DNA of 64,000 nucleotides from the NCBI GenBank assembly GCA_016793775.1, contig JAEULK010000014.1:1-64000 (forward strand), in the 5' to 3' direction. This DNA is from Sphingopyxis sp. (GTDB lineage Bacteria > Pseudomonadota > Alphaproteobacteria > Sphingomonadales > Sphingomonadaceae). Under the pieces are notes generated by a model. It saw only the letters and a list, made by a program, of their open reading frames with translations, ran no database searches and had not been told where the DNA came from. Positions 17,777 to 26,932 of this stretch are shown here, piece by piece (positions within the stretch are counted from its first letter, which is position 1; every line of letters starts with the position of its first letter). The translations under genes and the position numbers were made by a program.

Positions 17777-17833
17777 TTAAAGCCACAAAAGCCCCGCATG
17801 CGCGCATTCAAATTGTGGCCTTTGTGGCTTTAA
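17777..17833. repeat. 13-bp perfect inverted repeat between convergent genes
   Basis: The arms TTAAAGCCACAAA (17777-17789) and TTTGTGGCTTTAA (17821-17833) are exact complements, 31 bases apart, with a palindromic ATGCGCGCAT (17798-17807) in the loop. The right arm encodes part of the C-terminal residues of the minus-strand gene that ends at 17808. The position between the CorC/HlyC gene and a convergent gene suggests a transcription-end hairpin, though no clear T run follows. Confidence 0.7.
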
Positions 17834-18236
17834 GCGGCGCCGAGTCCTCGCGCAGCGCGGCGCGGACGATATCCATGTCGGGGCCGCCGCTGACATCGAT
17901 CGCGCCGCCGCGGAGCACGCGCACGGTGGTGACGCCGTTGAGCGCGCGGTCCATCGCATAGTCGAACTGGCGCAGGCGGCCCATCCAGAGCGCGCGATCC
18001 CAAGCGGCGGCGAAGCTTTCGGCACCCGGCCGTTCACGCAGGCGATAGGCGGAGCGGCGGTCCATTCCGACCGCCTTGGCGCCGCGCCCGACCGAGCCCA
18101 TCGCTTCGAGGGCGCGGATGAAGCATGTCTGGATTTCGGGCGTCCAGCCGTCGGCGCGCTTTCGCTGCGCCGGGACCGGGGTGAAGGCGAGGATTGTGCC
18201 GGCGAGCAGCGGCGCGGCGGAGTCGGTCTGTTCCAT
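17808..18236 (-). CDS. Hypothetical protein with helix-turn-helix-like region
   Basis: A 142-residue soluble protein I do not recognise by name. Residues about 28-75 (GWTPEIQTCFIRALEAMGSVGRGAKAVGMDRRSAYRLRERPGAESFAAAWDRAL) look like a small helical DNA-binding unit resembling HTH or terminase small-subunit style segments, with SVGRGAKAVGMDRRSAYRLR as the likely turn and recognition helix. No signal peptide. No phage genes lie nearby, so a regulator-like chromosomal gene is more likely than a prophage remnant. Its 3' end forms one arm of the 13-bp inverted repeat. Confidence 0.6.
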   Translation of the reverse strand: MEQTDSAAPLLAGTILAFTPVPAQRKRADGWTPEIQTCFIRALEAMGSVGRGAKAVGMDRRSAYRLRERPGAESFAAAWDRALWMGRLRQFDYAMDRALNGVTTVRVLRGGAIDVSGGPDMDIVRAALREDSAPLKATKATI

Positions 18237-18356
18237 CTGCCAGTTTGGAACATGGCGAAGTAAATTAGGACAGCGTTTTTTTGGGGAGCGGCGAAGGGCG
18301 GTTTTGGGGTGGTGAGCGGCCAGACCGCTGTGGTGCTAAGATAGTTGCCAAGCCGG

Positions 18357-18821
18357 TTATAGATAAAGACCGAGAAAGGACGCGCCGGGAACCGGATTGA
18401 ACGAGATCGGCTCGGCCTCGACGAAACCGAGGACCTTATACAGCTTGCGCGCGGGGACGAACTTTGCCTGCACATCGAGCCTCATTTCGCTGTAGCCCAC
18501 AGCGCGAGCTTCTTCGATCAGACGTTCGGCAAGGGCTCGACCAAGATGGCGTCCCTGGGCTTGGGGGCGAACATATAGTCGTTTCATTTCGCACATTTCG
18601 GGAGTGACTTGCCGCATTGCTACGCAGCCTTCGATTTCGCCCTCCCGGTCCGCGAGCAGCACGCAACCTTTCGGCGACGCATATTTCCCCGGTAGATTAG
18701 CGAACTCGGCATCGTTGTTTTGATAATCGAGATTCACCGGAGAATTGGCGATAAACTCGCGCCAGATGCCCAGCACTGCTGCTTTATCATCAGGGAAGAT
18801 CGCATGTCGGATGATCGTCAT
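18357..18821 (-). CDS. GNAT family N-acetyltransferase
   Basis: A 154-residue GCN5-related acetyltransferase. The acetyl-CoA motif is RLYVRPQAQGRHLGRALAERLIEEA (Q/RxxGxG/A type), preceded by GCVAMRQVTPEMCEMKRL and followed by the beta-5 segment YSEMRLDVQAKFVPARKLYKVLGF. Acceptor unknown. The gene is noticeably lower in GC than its surroundings (about 53-60 percent in hand-counted lines versus mid-60s), which hints at later acquisition. It is single and not obviously in an operon. Confidence 0.88.
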   Translation of the reverse strand: MTIIRHAIFPDDKAAVLGIWREFIANSPVNLDYQNNDAEFANLPGKYASPKGCVLLADREGEIEGCVAMRQVTPEMCEMKRLYVRPQAQGRHLGRALAERLIEEARAVGYSEMRLDVQAKFVPARKLYKVLGFVEAEPISFNPVPGASFLGLYL

Positions 18822-18908
18822 AGCATGACTGCGTTGCGCGAAATCGTGGCGGCAATTGGACAGCCGCGTGGCGAGGTCGAAACAACCGGCTTTGATCGAA
18901 ATCCGTCG

Positions 18909-19568
18909 TTACAGTTCGCCGCCCAGCGCGCCATATTTCGCCTCGAACCCGGCCTTGTCGCCGCGTGCCAGATAGCCCGCCTGGTCGACGAAATTGTCGC
19001 GCGCGATGCGGCCCTGGAAGGCGCCGAGCTGCGGATCGATCGCCGCGATATCGGCGTCGGTCCAGTCGGCGATCTGCCGGAAGCTGGTGACGCCGAGCCC
19101 GTTCAGCAGGCCGGCGAGCTTGGGGCCGAGGCCCTTGATCAGTTGCAGATTGTCCGCCTTCGCGGCAGCCGGAGCCGGAGCCGGAGCCGGAGCCGGTTCA
19201 GGAGCGGGGGCGAGGGCGGGCTCGGGTTCCGCTGCGGCGGCGGGCGGCGGGGGTGCCGGTTCGGCCGGTGCCGGCGGTGCCTCGGACTCGGGTGCCGCCT
19301 CGACGATCGGTTCGGGTGCCGGGGGCGCCGGTGGGGCCGCGAACGGCGGTGCGGGCGCCGGTGCGGGCTCCTTCGGCTTGAAGCGCGCGGGTGCGGCCGC
19401 GACGATCTCGGGCTTTACCGCTTCGAGCGGCTTTTTCGGTTCGGCGGGCGGCGCGATGGTCGGCGCGACATCCTCGGCCTCTTTTCGGCCGAACAGGAAC
19501 CATAGCAGGACGACCGCGACGACGAGGCCGACGACCGCTATGACATAATTTTCCTGAAGCCACGCCAT
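18909..19568 (-). CDS. Membrane-anchored helix-hairpin-helix protein with Pro/Ala-rich linker
   Basis: A 219-residue protein in three parts: an N-terminal membrane helix (about 8-27, YVIAVVGLVVAVVLLWFLFG), a long proline/alanine/glutamate-rich linker (about 35-140) and a C-terminal helix-hairpin-helix domain (about 140-219: LQLIKGLGPKLAGLLNGLGVTSFRQIADW...). Such DUF4332-like C-terminal domains occur in membrane-anchored proteins of unknown role. The linker holds an imperfect PAPAPAP repeat. It is directly downstream of purD on the same strand, 60 bases away. Confidence 0.78.
   Translation of the reverse strand: MAWLQENYVIAVVGLVVAVVLLWFLFGRKEAEDVAPTIAPPAEPKKPLEAVKPEIVAAAPARFKPKEPAPAPAPPFAAPPAPPAPEPIVEAAPESEAPPAPAEPAPPPPAAAAEPEPALAPAPEPAPAPAPAPAAAKADNLQLIKGLGPKLAGLLNGLGVTSFRQIADWTDADIAAIDPQLGAFQGRIARDNFVDQAGYLARGDKAGFEAKYGALGGEL
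19167..19196 (+). repeat. 6-bp tandem repeat (AGCCGG x5) in the linker
   Basis: Five contiguous copies of AGCCGG lie inside the Pro/Ala-rich linker of the helix-hairpin-helix gene, encoding alternating Ala-Pro residues on the minus strand. The unit length is a multiple of three, so copy-number changes would lengthen or shorten the linker without shifting frame. Confidence 0.85.
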
Positions 19569-19627
19569 GATGTTCTCCCTGTCTTTCCGTCAGCCTATGC
19601 GCGTGCGTCCGCGCCGTCCAGCGACGC

Positions 19628-20905
19628 TTATTCGGCCTCGCGCGCGACTTCGCGCCAGCCGATATCGCGGCGGCAGAAGCCGGTCGGGAAATCGAGCCTG
19701 TCGATCGCGGCATAGGCGCGCGCCTGCGCTTCGGTGACGGTGCGACCGGTCGCGGTGACATTGAGCACGCGGCCGCCCGCCGCGACGATCGTGTCGCCGT
19801 CGCGCGCGGTGCCGGCGTGGAAGACGCGCACCCCGCCGCGCTCGGCCTCGGCGATGCCGTGGATCGCGCCCCCCTTTTCGGGGGTCGCGGGATAGCCCTT
19901 GGCGGCCATGACCACGGTCAGCGCATAGTCGCTCGCGAAGGCGGGCGGGGTCGCGTTCGCCAGCGCGCCCGTCGCGGCGGCGTGGAGCAGCGCGGCGAGG
20001 TCGCCGGTGTAGCGCATCATTAGCACCTGGCATTCGGGATCGCCGAAGCGGGCGTTATATTCGATCAGCTTGGGACCTTCGCCGGTGAGCATCAGTCCCG
20101 CGAAGAGGACGCCGACATAAGGCGTGCCCTCGGCGGCGAGCGTCGCCACCGTCGGGCGGATGATGCGGTCCATCACCTGCGCCTCGAGATCAGGGGTGAG
20201 CACGGGGGCGGGGCTGTAGGCACCCATGCCGCCGGTGTTCGGACCCGTGTCGCCGTCGCCGACGCGCTTGTGATCCTGCGCGCTGGCGAAGGCCATGACG
20301 TTGCTGCCGTCGGAGAGCGCGAAGAAGCTCGCCTCCTCGCCGGTCATATATTCCTCGATCACCACCTCGGCGCCGGCGCCGCCGAAGGCGCCGCCCATCA
20401 TGTCGTCGATCGCGGCGGCGGCCTGTTCGGCAGTTTCTGCAATGATCACGCCCTTGCCCGCGGCGAGGCCGTCGGCCTTGATGACGACCGGGATGTCGAA
20501 GCCTTCGAGCACGGCATGCGCTTCCTCGGCGCTGGTGCAGCGGGCATAAGCGGCGGTGGGGATCGACGCGCGGGCGCACAGATCCTTGGTAAAGCCCTTG
20601 CTGCCTTCGAGCCGCGCCGCTGCGGCGCCGGGGCCGAAGGTCGCGATGCCGAGCGCGCGCAGCCGGTCGGCGAGCCCCGCGACGAGCGGCGCCTCGGGAC
20701 CGACGACGACGAAGTCGATGCCGTGCGCCGTGCAGAAGGCGGTGAGGCCGTCGATATCGTCGACGCCGATCGCGACACATTCGGCATGGGCCTCGATCCC
20801 CGGGCTGCCGGGTGCGGCATAGAGCTTGGCGCAGGAGGGCGATTGTGCCAGTTGCCAGCTCAGCGCATGTTCGCGGCCGCCCGAGCCGACCAGCAGGATA
20901 TTCAT
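19628..20905 (-). CDS. purD: Phosphoribosylamine--glycine ligase
   Basis: A 425-residue ATP-grasp ligase that joins glycine to phosphoribosylamine, the second step of purine synthesis. The N-terminus [20 protein letters not shown] is diagnostic. ATP-grasp features follow: [30 protein letters not shown] and [10 protein letters not shown]. The frame is open well upstream, but the start at 20905 carries the family's N-terminus; its ATG overlaps the divergent xseA start inside CATG. It may be co-transcribed with the helix-hairpin-helix gene. Confidence 0.97.
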   Translation of the reverse strand: MNILLVGSGGREHALSWQLAQSPSCAKLYAAPGSPGIEAHAECVAIGVDDIDGLTAFCTAHGIDFVVVGPEAPLVAGLADRLRALGIATFGPGAAAARLEGSKGFTKDLCARASIPTAAYARCTSAEEAHAVLEGFDIPVVIKADGLAAGKGVIIAETAEQAAAAIDDMMGGAFGGAGAEVVIEEYMTGEEASFFALSDGSNVMAFASAQDHKRVGDGDTGPNTGGMGAYSPAPVLTPDLEAQVMDRIIRPTVATLAAEGTPYVGVLFAGLMLTGEGPKLIEYNARFGDPECQVLMMRYTGDLAALLHAAATGALANATPPAFASDYALTVVMAAKGYPATPEKGGAIHGIAEAERGGVRVFHAGTARDGDTIVAAGGRVLNVTATGRTVTEAQARAYAAIDRLDFPTGFCRRDIGWREVAREAE

Positions 20906-22349
20906 GACCGTTCCTTTTCCCGATCCGGCGTCCGAAACCGACCCCGCGGCGCGGCTGTTAGCCGAGGCGGCGCCCGGCGACAATGTCGGTCGGTCGCCGT
21001 CCGGCGACGGGGCGCCCGATATGACGGTCAGCCAATTGTCCGCGGCGATCAAGCGCGCGGTCGAGGACGGCTTTTCGCGCGTACGCGTGCGCGGCGAGCT
21101 GTCGGGGACGAAGCGCGCGGCGTCGGGGCATTTTTATGCGGCGCTGAAGGACGATAATGCGCTGATCGACATGGTGATGTGGAAGGGGCAGGCGGCGCGG
21201 CTCGCCTTCCGGCCCGAGGACGGGATCGAGGTGATCGCGACCGGCAAGCTCACCACCTATCCGGGGCGCTCCAAATATCAGCTTGTCGTCGAAAGCCTTG
21301 AAGTCGCGGGCGAAGGCGCGCTGATGCTGCTCTTCGAGAAATTGAAGGCGCGGCTCGGCGTCGAGGGGCTGTTCGACGAGAGCCGCAAACAGGTGCTGCC
21401 GCGCCTGCCCAGGGTGATCGGCGTGGTGACCTCACCGACTGGGGCGGTGATTCGCGATATCCTCCACCGGCTCGCCGACCGTTTCCCGACGCATGTCATC
21501 GTCTGGCCGGTGCTGGTGCAGGGCGACGGTGCCGCGGCGCAGGTGGCGGGCGCCCTTCGCGGATTCGACGCGATCGAACCCGGCGGGCCGGTCGCGCGCC
21601 CCGACCTCGTCATCGTCGCGCGCGGCGGCGGGTCGATCGAGGATCTGTGGGCGTTCAACGAGGAGGTGGTCGTGCGCGCGATCGCCGACTGCCGCATCCC
21701 GACGATCAGCGCGGTGGGGCATGAGACCGATACGACGCTCGCCGACTATGCCGCCGACCGCCGCGCGCCGACGCCGACGGCGGCCGCCGAAATGGCGGTG
21801 CCGGTGCGCGCCGAATTGCGCGAACTGCTGCTCCAGCGCGCCGGGCGGATGATCGCCGCGGCGAACCGGCACCGGGCGCTGGCGGGCGAAAGGCTGGCGG
21901 CGCTGGCGCGGCATCTGCCCAGGCGCGAAGGGCTGTACGCACCGCAGCGCCAGCGGCTCGACGATTCGGGCGACCGGCTCGATCGCAGCCAGCGCCAGCG
22001 GCTGACGCTGACCGCCGAGCGGCTGGCGACGCGGGGCGCCGCGCTGCGCCCGGCCCTGCTCGCGCGGCGCTGGGACCGCGACCGCGCGCGGCTCGAAGGG
22101 CTGGGGCGGCTGCTCGATAGCCTCGATCCGCGCGCGCTGCTGTCGCGCGGCTATGCGATGGTGCGCGACGATGGCGGGGCGATCGTGGCCAGCGCGGGCA
22201 AGGCGCGCGCCGCGGGCCATCTGCGGCTCCACTTCGCCGACGGCGAGGTACCCGTCGCACTGGCCGATGGCGCCGCGCCGCCGGTTGCCAGGGCTGTGCG
22301 CAAGGCGCCGCCGACCGCGCCGAAACGGGGGCAGGGCGAGCTTTTCTGA
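20904..22349 (+). CDS. xseA: Exodeoxyribonuclease VII large subunit
   Basis: The 481-residue catalytic subunit of exonuclease VII, which degrades single-stranded DNA to oligonucleotides. It has an OB-fold N-terminal region (about 41-140, [24 protein letters not shown]), then the catalytic domain with [17 protein letters not shown] and the diagnostic [30 protein letters not shown] second possible start is the ATG at 21021, giving about 442 residues, nearer E. coli XseA. I keep 20904 because the preceding acidic leader ([20 protein letters not shown]) also occurs in sphingomonad relatives as I recall them. The small subunit xseB is not in view. Confidence 0.93.
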   Translation: MTVPFPDPASETDPAARLLAEAAPGDNVGRSPSGDGAPDMTVSQLSAAIKRAVEDGFSRVRVRGELSGTKRAASGHFYAALKDDNALIDMVMWKGQAARLAFRPEDGIEVIATGKLTTYPGRSKYQLVVESLEVAGEGALMLLFEKLKARLGVEGLFDESRKQVLPRLPRVIGVVTSPTGAVIRDILHRLADRFPTHVIVWPVLVQGDGAAAQVAGALRGFDAIEPGGPVARPDLVIVARGGGSIEDLWAFNEEVVVRAIADCRIPTISAVGHETDTTLADYAADRRAPTPTAAAEMAVPVRAELRELLLQRAGRMIAAANRHRALAGERLAALARHLPRREGLYAPQRQRLDDSGDRLDRSQRQRLTLTAERLATRGAALRPALLARRWDRDRARLEGLGRLLDSLDPRALLSRGYAMVRDDGGAIVASAGKARAAGHLRLHFADGEVPVALADGAAPPVARAVRKAPPTAPKRGQGELF

Positions 22350-22424
22350 GGGCGGCGGGCTGGCCCGACGCGCACAAGCTGCTATGGTCGGCGTCACTCC
22401 CTTCCTGCCAATGGACCCAAGACC

Positions 22425-22631
22425 ATGTTGATCGCCAGCCGCAACCGCCTCGCCCGGCTCCATTACGGACCGAACGGATTTCGCGTGCTGGCGGACGGCG
22501 ACCATGTGCTGTGCGCGGTGACGGGCGTGCCGATCGGGCTCAACGAGCTGCGCTACTGGTCGGTCGCGCGGCAGGAGCCTTATGCGAGCGCGGCGATTTC
22601 GGTGCAGGCGGCGCTCGACCACCCGGCATGA
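22425..22631 (+). CDS. DUF2093 domain protein
   Basis: A 68-residue protein matching the alphaproteobacterial DUF2093 family: LARLHYGPNGFRVLADGDHVLCAVTGVPIGLNELRYWSVARQEPY. The family is widespread in Sphingomonadales and Rhizobiales with no known role. It overlaps the following M23 peptidase gene by four bases (ATGA) and follows xseA by 75 bases, the usual local order in sphingomonads as I recall it. Confidence 0.85.
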   Translation: MLIASRNRLARLHYGPNGFRVLADGDHVLCAVTGVPIGLNELRYWSVARQEPYASAAISVQAALDHPA

Positions 22632-23563
22632 CGCGCGCGAAGCGAGCGATGCGGTACGGCATGGCGCTGCCGCTGCTGATCGTCGCGGCGAGCTGCGTGC
22701 CGCCGGTCGGCGATGTGGCGGCGCTGCCGCCCCCGCCGCCCCCGGCTCCGGTCGCCGTTCCGCCGCAGCCGGTGGTGGTCGGCCCGATCGCGCCGCTGCG
22801 CCGCGATTTCACGTTGCGCGGGTTTGCCGAGCAAGGCGGCGCGATGGTCGGGCAGGCGCCGAGCGGGGCGGATGGCCTCACCCTCGACGGCCGACCGGTC
22901 GCGATGACCGCCGACGGCTGGTTCCTGATCGCCTTCGACCGCGATGCGGCGCCCGAGGCGCGGCTCGTGGCGACCATTGGCGACGGGGTGCGGATCGAGC
23001 GCGTGCTGGCGGTGGCGCCCGGCCAGTGGCGGATCGAGAATATCAATGCGCCCTATCGTGGCGGCGCTTCGAGCGATGCCGAGTTCGAACGGCGCCGGCC
23101 CGCCGAGCTGGCGCAGATCGCGGCGGCGCGCCGCGCCGATCGGCCGTCGGACGGCTGGCGCCAGCGCTTCATCTGGCCGGTGACGGGGCGGCGGTCGGGT
23201 TTCTTCGGTGCGCAGCGCGTCTATCAGGGCAAGCCGGGCAGCTATCACAGCGGCGCCGATATCGCGGTGCCTGCGGGCACCCCCTTCGTCGCGCCCGCCG
23301 ACGGGGTGGTCGTGCTCGCGGCCGCCTCGCCCTTCACGCTCGAGGGAAACCTGCTCATCGTCGATCATGGCATGGGGCTGAACAGCGCCTTTCTCCACTG
23401 CCAGCGGCTCGACGTGAAGGTCGGCGACCGCGTCGTTCAGGGGCAGGTGCTGGGAGCGGTCGGCCAGACCGGTCGCGCCACCGGTCCGCATATGCATTGG
23501 GGCCTGAAATGGGGCGATGCGCGGCTCGACCCCGGCAAGCTGGCGGGGCCGATGGGCGGCTGA
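22628..23563 (+). CDS. M23 family metallopeptidase, secreted (LytM-like)
   Basis: A 311-residue peptidoglycan-directed endopeptidase. The N-terminus (MTRAKRAMRYGMALPLLIVAASC) is a signal peptide ending at a lipobox-like Cys, so it may be a lipoprotein. A proline-rich linker and an Ig-like region (about 60-160) precede the M23 domain (about 190-300). The zinc motifs are present: YHSGADIAVP (H and D) and HMHWGLKWG (HxH). The frame is open upstream inside DUF2093, but the ATG at 22628 (ATGA overlap) starts the signal peptide. Confidence 0.9.
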   Translation: MTRAKRAMRYGMALPLLIVAASCVPPVGDVAALPPPPPPAPVAVPPQPVVVGPIAPLRRDFTLRGFAEQGGAMVGQAPSGADGLTLDGRPVAMTADGWFLIAFDRDAAPEARLVATIGDGVRIERVLAVAPGQWRIENINAPYRGGASSDAEFERRRPAELAQIAAARRADRPSDGWRQRFIWPVTGRRSGFFGAQRVYQGKPGSYHSGADIAVPAGTPFVAPADGVVVLAAASPFTLEGNLLIVDHGMGLNSAFLHCQRLDVKVGDRVVQGQVLGAVGQTGRATGPHMHWGLKWGDARLDPGKLAGPMGG

Positions 23564-23824
23564 AGCTGCTCCGTGAATTCGTAACCGATGAAACAATATG
23601 TCGCGAAACGCGCGGCGGCACCGCCTAGTGTTTCGCGATCGTCCGGGGTTGTTGCAAATACGTCACAATGGCCGGTGAAACGGCCCGGCGGCCCGGAAAT
23701 TTCCTTTACTCTACATGAATGAAGGGTCATCCCGCACGCTATCGGGGCATTTGTGCGCTGGCGTTTCGCTTGCGTCGCAGGGGGTCCGGGTATCTTTAAT
23801 CCATCAGTAGCAAGGGACTGCACT

Positions 23825-26800
23825 GTGAAGAAAACCCAATTTTCGATGCTGAAACTGGGCGCCGCGCCGCTGGTGCTGAGCGTCGCTCTGGCTTCGGCAC
23901 CCGCCTATGCGCAGGATGCCGCCGACGACGAAGGCGAAGCGATGATCGTCGTCACCGGTTCGCGTATCGCGCGTCCGAATCTCGATTCGAACAGCCCGGT
24001 TGCTGTGGTCAGCGGCGACGCGACGGTCGAGAACGCCGACGTCACGCTCGACACCTTCCTGAACACGCTGCCGCAGGTTAATCCGGCGGGCACCACCACG
24101 TCGAACAACCCCGGCAACGGCGGTCAGTCGAACATCAACCTTCGCGGCCTCGGCTCGAACCGCAACCTCGTCCTGATCAACGGCCGCCGCCCGATGGTGT
24201 CGGCGTCGGACCAGACGGTCGATTTGAACACCATTCCGCAGGGCCTGATCGAGCGCATCGAAATCGTGACCGGCGGCGCCGGCGCGGCCTATGGTGCCGA
24301 CGCTATTGCCGGTGTCGTCAACCTGATCCTCAAGGACAATTTCGAGGGCATCGACCTTCGCGCCAGCTACTCGAACTCGATCCCCGAGACCGACGCGCGC
24401 GAATATCAGATCAGCGGCATCATCGGCGGCAACTTCGCCGACGGCAAGGGCAACATCGCTTTCTCGGCCGAATATTCGAAGCGCCAGGGCATGATCAAGG
24501 CGCAGCGCGCCTTCGCATCGCAGGCGACCTCGACCACGGGTTCGTTCCCGACCGGTACCTTCGTCAACAGCGGCACCAACCCCATCAGCCAGGCGGCGGT
24601 CAACTCGCTGTTCGCCGGCTATGGCGTCACGCCGGGGCAGACGCCGAGCGTCAGCCAGCTGGGTTTCAACTCGGACGGTACGCTGTTCGGTCGCGGTTCG
24701 TTCAACAACCCCCTCAACGTGTCGAACTTCCGCTATGAACTCGATTCGCCGGCGAACCCGAACCTGAACTTCTTCCCGGACTTCTACAGCTACAACTTCG
24801 ACATCGTGAACATCCTCGTCCTCCCGCTCGAGCGCAAATCGGCGTTCCTGACGGCGAATTACGAGATCAACCCGGCGTTCGACGTGTTCGTCCAGGGCGG
24901 CTACACCGAATACAGCTCGTCGACCGCGCTGGCGCCGACCCCGGTCAGCACCGGCATCGTCAACCCGGCGAACACCACGGCCTCGGGGCTCAACGCGCGC
25001 TCGCCGCTCGTTGCGGTCGGCGGCCGCGTCACCGGCTTCATCGTGCCGGTCACCAACCCGTTCATTTCGAACGACCTGCGTGCGCTGCTCAACACGCGTA
25101 CGCTTGACGACGTGAACGTAGCGGGTGTCGGTGCCGCTGAAGGCGTCCGCATCGGCTATCGTTTCCTCGGCACCGGCCTGCGCGAGCAGAAGATCAACAA
25201 CCGCGTGATCCAGGGCCTTGCTGGCCTGCGCGGCGAGTTCGCGCCAGGCTGGCGCTACGAAGCCTATTACAGCTGGGGCGAAACCACGATCGACCAGGCT
25301 GCGACGGGCAACGTCAACGTCCAGCGTGTTCAGGAACTGCTCGAAGCTCCCGACGGCGGTGCCAGCCTCTGCGACGGCGGCTTCAACCCGTTCGGCATCC
25401 AGCCCTTCTCGGCTGACTGCGTCGATTATGTCGATGAAATTGGCGTGACCAAGACGAAGTTCTCGCAGAAGGTCGCTCAGGCCTATGTTTCGGGTGAACT
25501 GACCGACCTGCCCGGCGGCCCGCTTGGCGTCGTGTTCGGTGTCGAACAGCGCAAGTTCCGTTACGCCTTCGACCCGGGTTCGCTGTTCGGTCCGATCGCC
25601 GGTTTCAACACCGCGACCCCCGATCTTGGCACCAACAAGTTCCTCGACTTCTTCGGCGAACTTCGTGCTCCGATCATGGACAATCTGGAACTGTCGCTGA
25701 CCGCTCGTCGCTCGAAGAGCGACTTCAACGACATCCAGAACGGCGTGAACGGTGCGCCGTCGAACGACTGGACCTATGGTGGCACCGTCACCTTCAGCCC
25801 GATCGACGAAGTCCGCCTGCGTGCGAGCTATCAGCGTTCGGTTCGTGCGCCGAACTTCGGCGAACTGTTCTCGGGCGGCGGCAGCTTCCCGCAGATCTTC
25901 GACCCCTGCTCGATCAACTCGAACTTCCGCCAGACCGGCGGGACCGCAGCGCGCGATCTTTGCATCGCGACCGGCGTGGGTGCGGGTACCGTCAACAGCT
26001 TCGTTCCGTCGCCGGGCGCCCAGGCGTTCATCACGACCACGGGCAACCCCAATCTGAAGCCGGAAAAATCGGACACCTTCACCGTCGGTGCGGTGTTCCA
26101 GGCTCTCGGCTTCACGGGCTCGATCGACTATTACAACATCAAGATCAAGGACACGATCCTCAACCCCGACGTCAACGAAATCATCGCATCCTGCTATGGC
26201 TACAATGACATCAACTCGAACCTGAGCGGGACCAGCCCGTTCTGCGACGCGATCGGCCGTTCGGGCGATGCCATGACCGGTATCTACCTCCCGGCTTCGC
26301 TGGGCGGCGACGCAAGCGGTTATTTCCAGTTCGTCAACGCCGGCTCGGTCAAGACCTCGGGCGTCGATGTTCAGCTGGGCTATCGCCTGCCGACCGAGTT
26401 CATCAACGAGGACGCTGCGCTGAACTTCAACCTGGCGGTCAACTATCTGATCGACTTCAAGAACGTCGGCCTCGGCGGCCTGAAGACCGATTATGCTGGT
26501 ACGGCTTCCTACTTCGGTGCGGGTCTCGGCACGAGCTTCCCGCGCTGGAAGGCGACGCTCAACACCAAGTTCAACATCACGCGTGAACTGAGCTTCGACA
26601 GCCGCGTCCGCTTCATCGATGCGATGGAAAACCGTGCGGCGCGCCAGTTTGTCGGCGAAACCTTCACGGGTCCGGGCAGCGTGTTCTACTTCGACTTTGC
26701 GATGCAGGCCGAAGTCGATGCGTTCACCTTCCGCATCGGTCTGAACAACGCGTTCGACCGCAAGCCGGAGACCTACTCGCCGAACGTGCAGTCGGGTACC

Positions 26801-26863
26801 GATCCGTCGCTGTACGACGTCATCGGTCGCCGCGCCTATGCGTCGGTGCGCCTGAAGTTCTAA
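23825..26863 (+). CDS. TonB-dependent receptor (first of two)
   Basis: A 1012-residue outer-membrane receptor using GTG as start, with AAGGG at 23812-23816 eight bases upstream. After a signal peptide (about 30 residues, ending AYAQ) comes a TonB-box-like AMIVVTGSRI and a plug domain with the motifs RGLGSNRNLVLINGRR, IPQGLIERIEIVTGG and YGADAIAGVVNLILK. The rest is a 22-strand barrel ending in RRAYASVRLKF (C-terminal aromatic). Codon choice is biased toward C-ending codons and is less GC-rich than many neighbours, as in highly expressed genes. It imports an unidentified substrate. Its neighbours include sulfotransferases and hydroxylases; the second receptor at 32823 is a relative. Confidence 0.93.
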   Translation: MKKTQFSMLKLGAAPLVLSVALASAPAYAQDAADDEGEAMIVVTGSRIARPNLDSNSPVAVVSGDATVENADVTLDTFLNTLPQVNPAGTTTSNNPGNGGQSNINLRGLGSNRNLVLINGRRPMVSASDQTVDLNTIPQGLIERIEIVTGGAGAAYGADAIAGVVNLILKDNFEGIDLRASYSNSIPETDAREYQISGIIGGNFADGKGNIAFSAEYSKRQGMIKAQRAFASQATSTTGSFPTGTFVNSGTNPISQAAVNSLFAGYGVTPGQTPSVSQLGFNSDGTLFGRGSFNNPLNVSNFRYELDSPANPNLNFFPDFYSYNFDIVNILVLPLERKSAFLTANYEINPAFDVFVQGGYTEYSSSTALAPTPVSTGIVNPANTTASGLNARSPLVAVGGRVTGFIVPVTNPFISNDLRALLNTRTLDDVNVAGVGAAEGVRIGYRFLGTGLREQKINNRVIQGLAGLRGEFAPGWRYEAYYSWGETTIDQAATGNVNVQRVQELLEAPDGGASLCDGGFNPFGIQPFSADCVDYVDEIGVTKTKFSQKVAQAYVSGELTDLPGGPLGVVFGVEQRKFRYAFDPGSLFGPIAGFNTATPDLGTNKFLDFFGELRAPIMDNLELSLTARRSKSDFNDIQNGVNGAPSNDWTYGGTVTFSPIDEVRLRASYQRSVRAPNFGELFSGGGSFPQIFDPCSINSNFRQTGGTAARDLCIATGVGAGTVNSFVPSPGAQAFITTTGNPNLKPEKSDTFTVGAVFQALGFTGSIDYYNIKIKDTILNPDVNEIIASCYGYNDINSNLSGTSPFCDAIGRSGDAMTGIYLPASLGGDASGYFQFVNAGSVKTSGVDVQLGYRLPTEFINEDAALNFNLAVNYLIDFKNVGLGGLKTDYAGTASYFGAGLGTSFPRWKATLNTKFNITRELSFDSRVRFIDAMENRAARQFVGETFTGPGSVFYFDFAMQAEVDAFTFRIGLNNAFDRKPETYSPNVQSGTDPSLYDVIGRRAYASVRLKF

Positions 26864-26886
26864 TCTTCTGCGACGAACCAGACGGG

Positions 26887-26919
26887 GAGGGCGGGACTGG
26901 TGTCCCGCCCTCTTTTTTT
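26887..26919 (+). terminator. Rho-independent terminator after the first receptor gene
   Basis: A 10-bp G+C-rich stem (arms 26887-26896 and 26903-26912), loop CTGGTG, then seven T's at 26913-26919. It sits 23 bases after the receptor stop and only 14 bases before the ATG of the TPR-sulfotransferase gene, so most receptor transcripts should end before that gene. Confidence 0.92.
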
Positions 26920-26932
26920 ATAGACAGCGCCG

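Noticed and set aside
17808-18236. The HTH-like protein as a phage terminase small subunit, implying a prophage
   Set aside because: No other phage genes, integrase or attachment repeats are nearby.
19167-19196. Short direct repeats considered as a CRISPR array
   Set aside because: Units are six bases, contiguous and coding, with no spacers.
21021-22349. Shorter xseA start
   Set aside because: Plausible by length, but the acidic leader before it looks family-typical; kept only as an alternative in the xseA entry.
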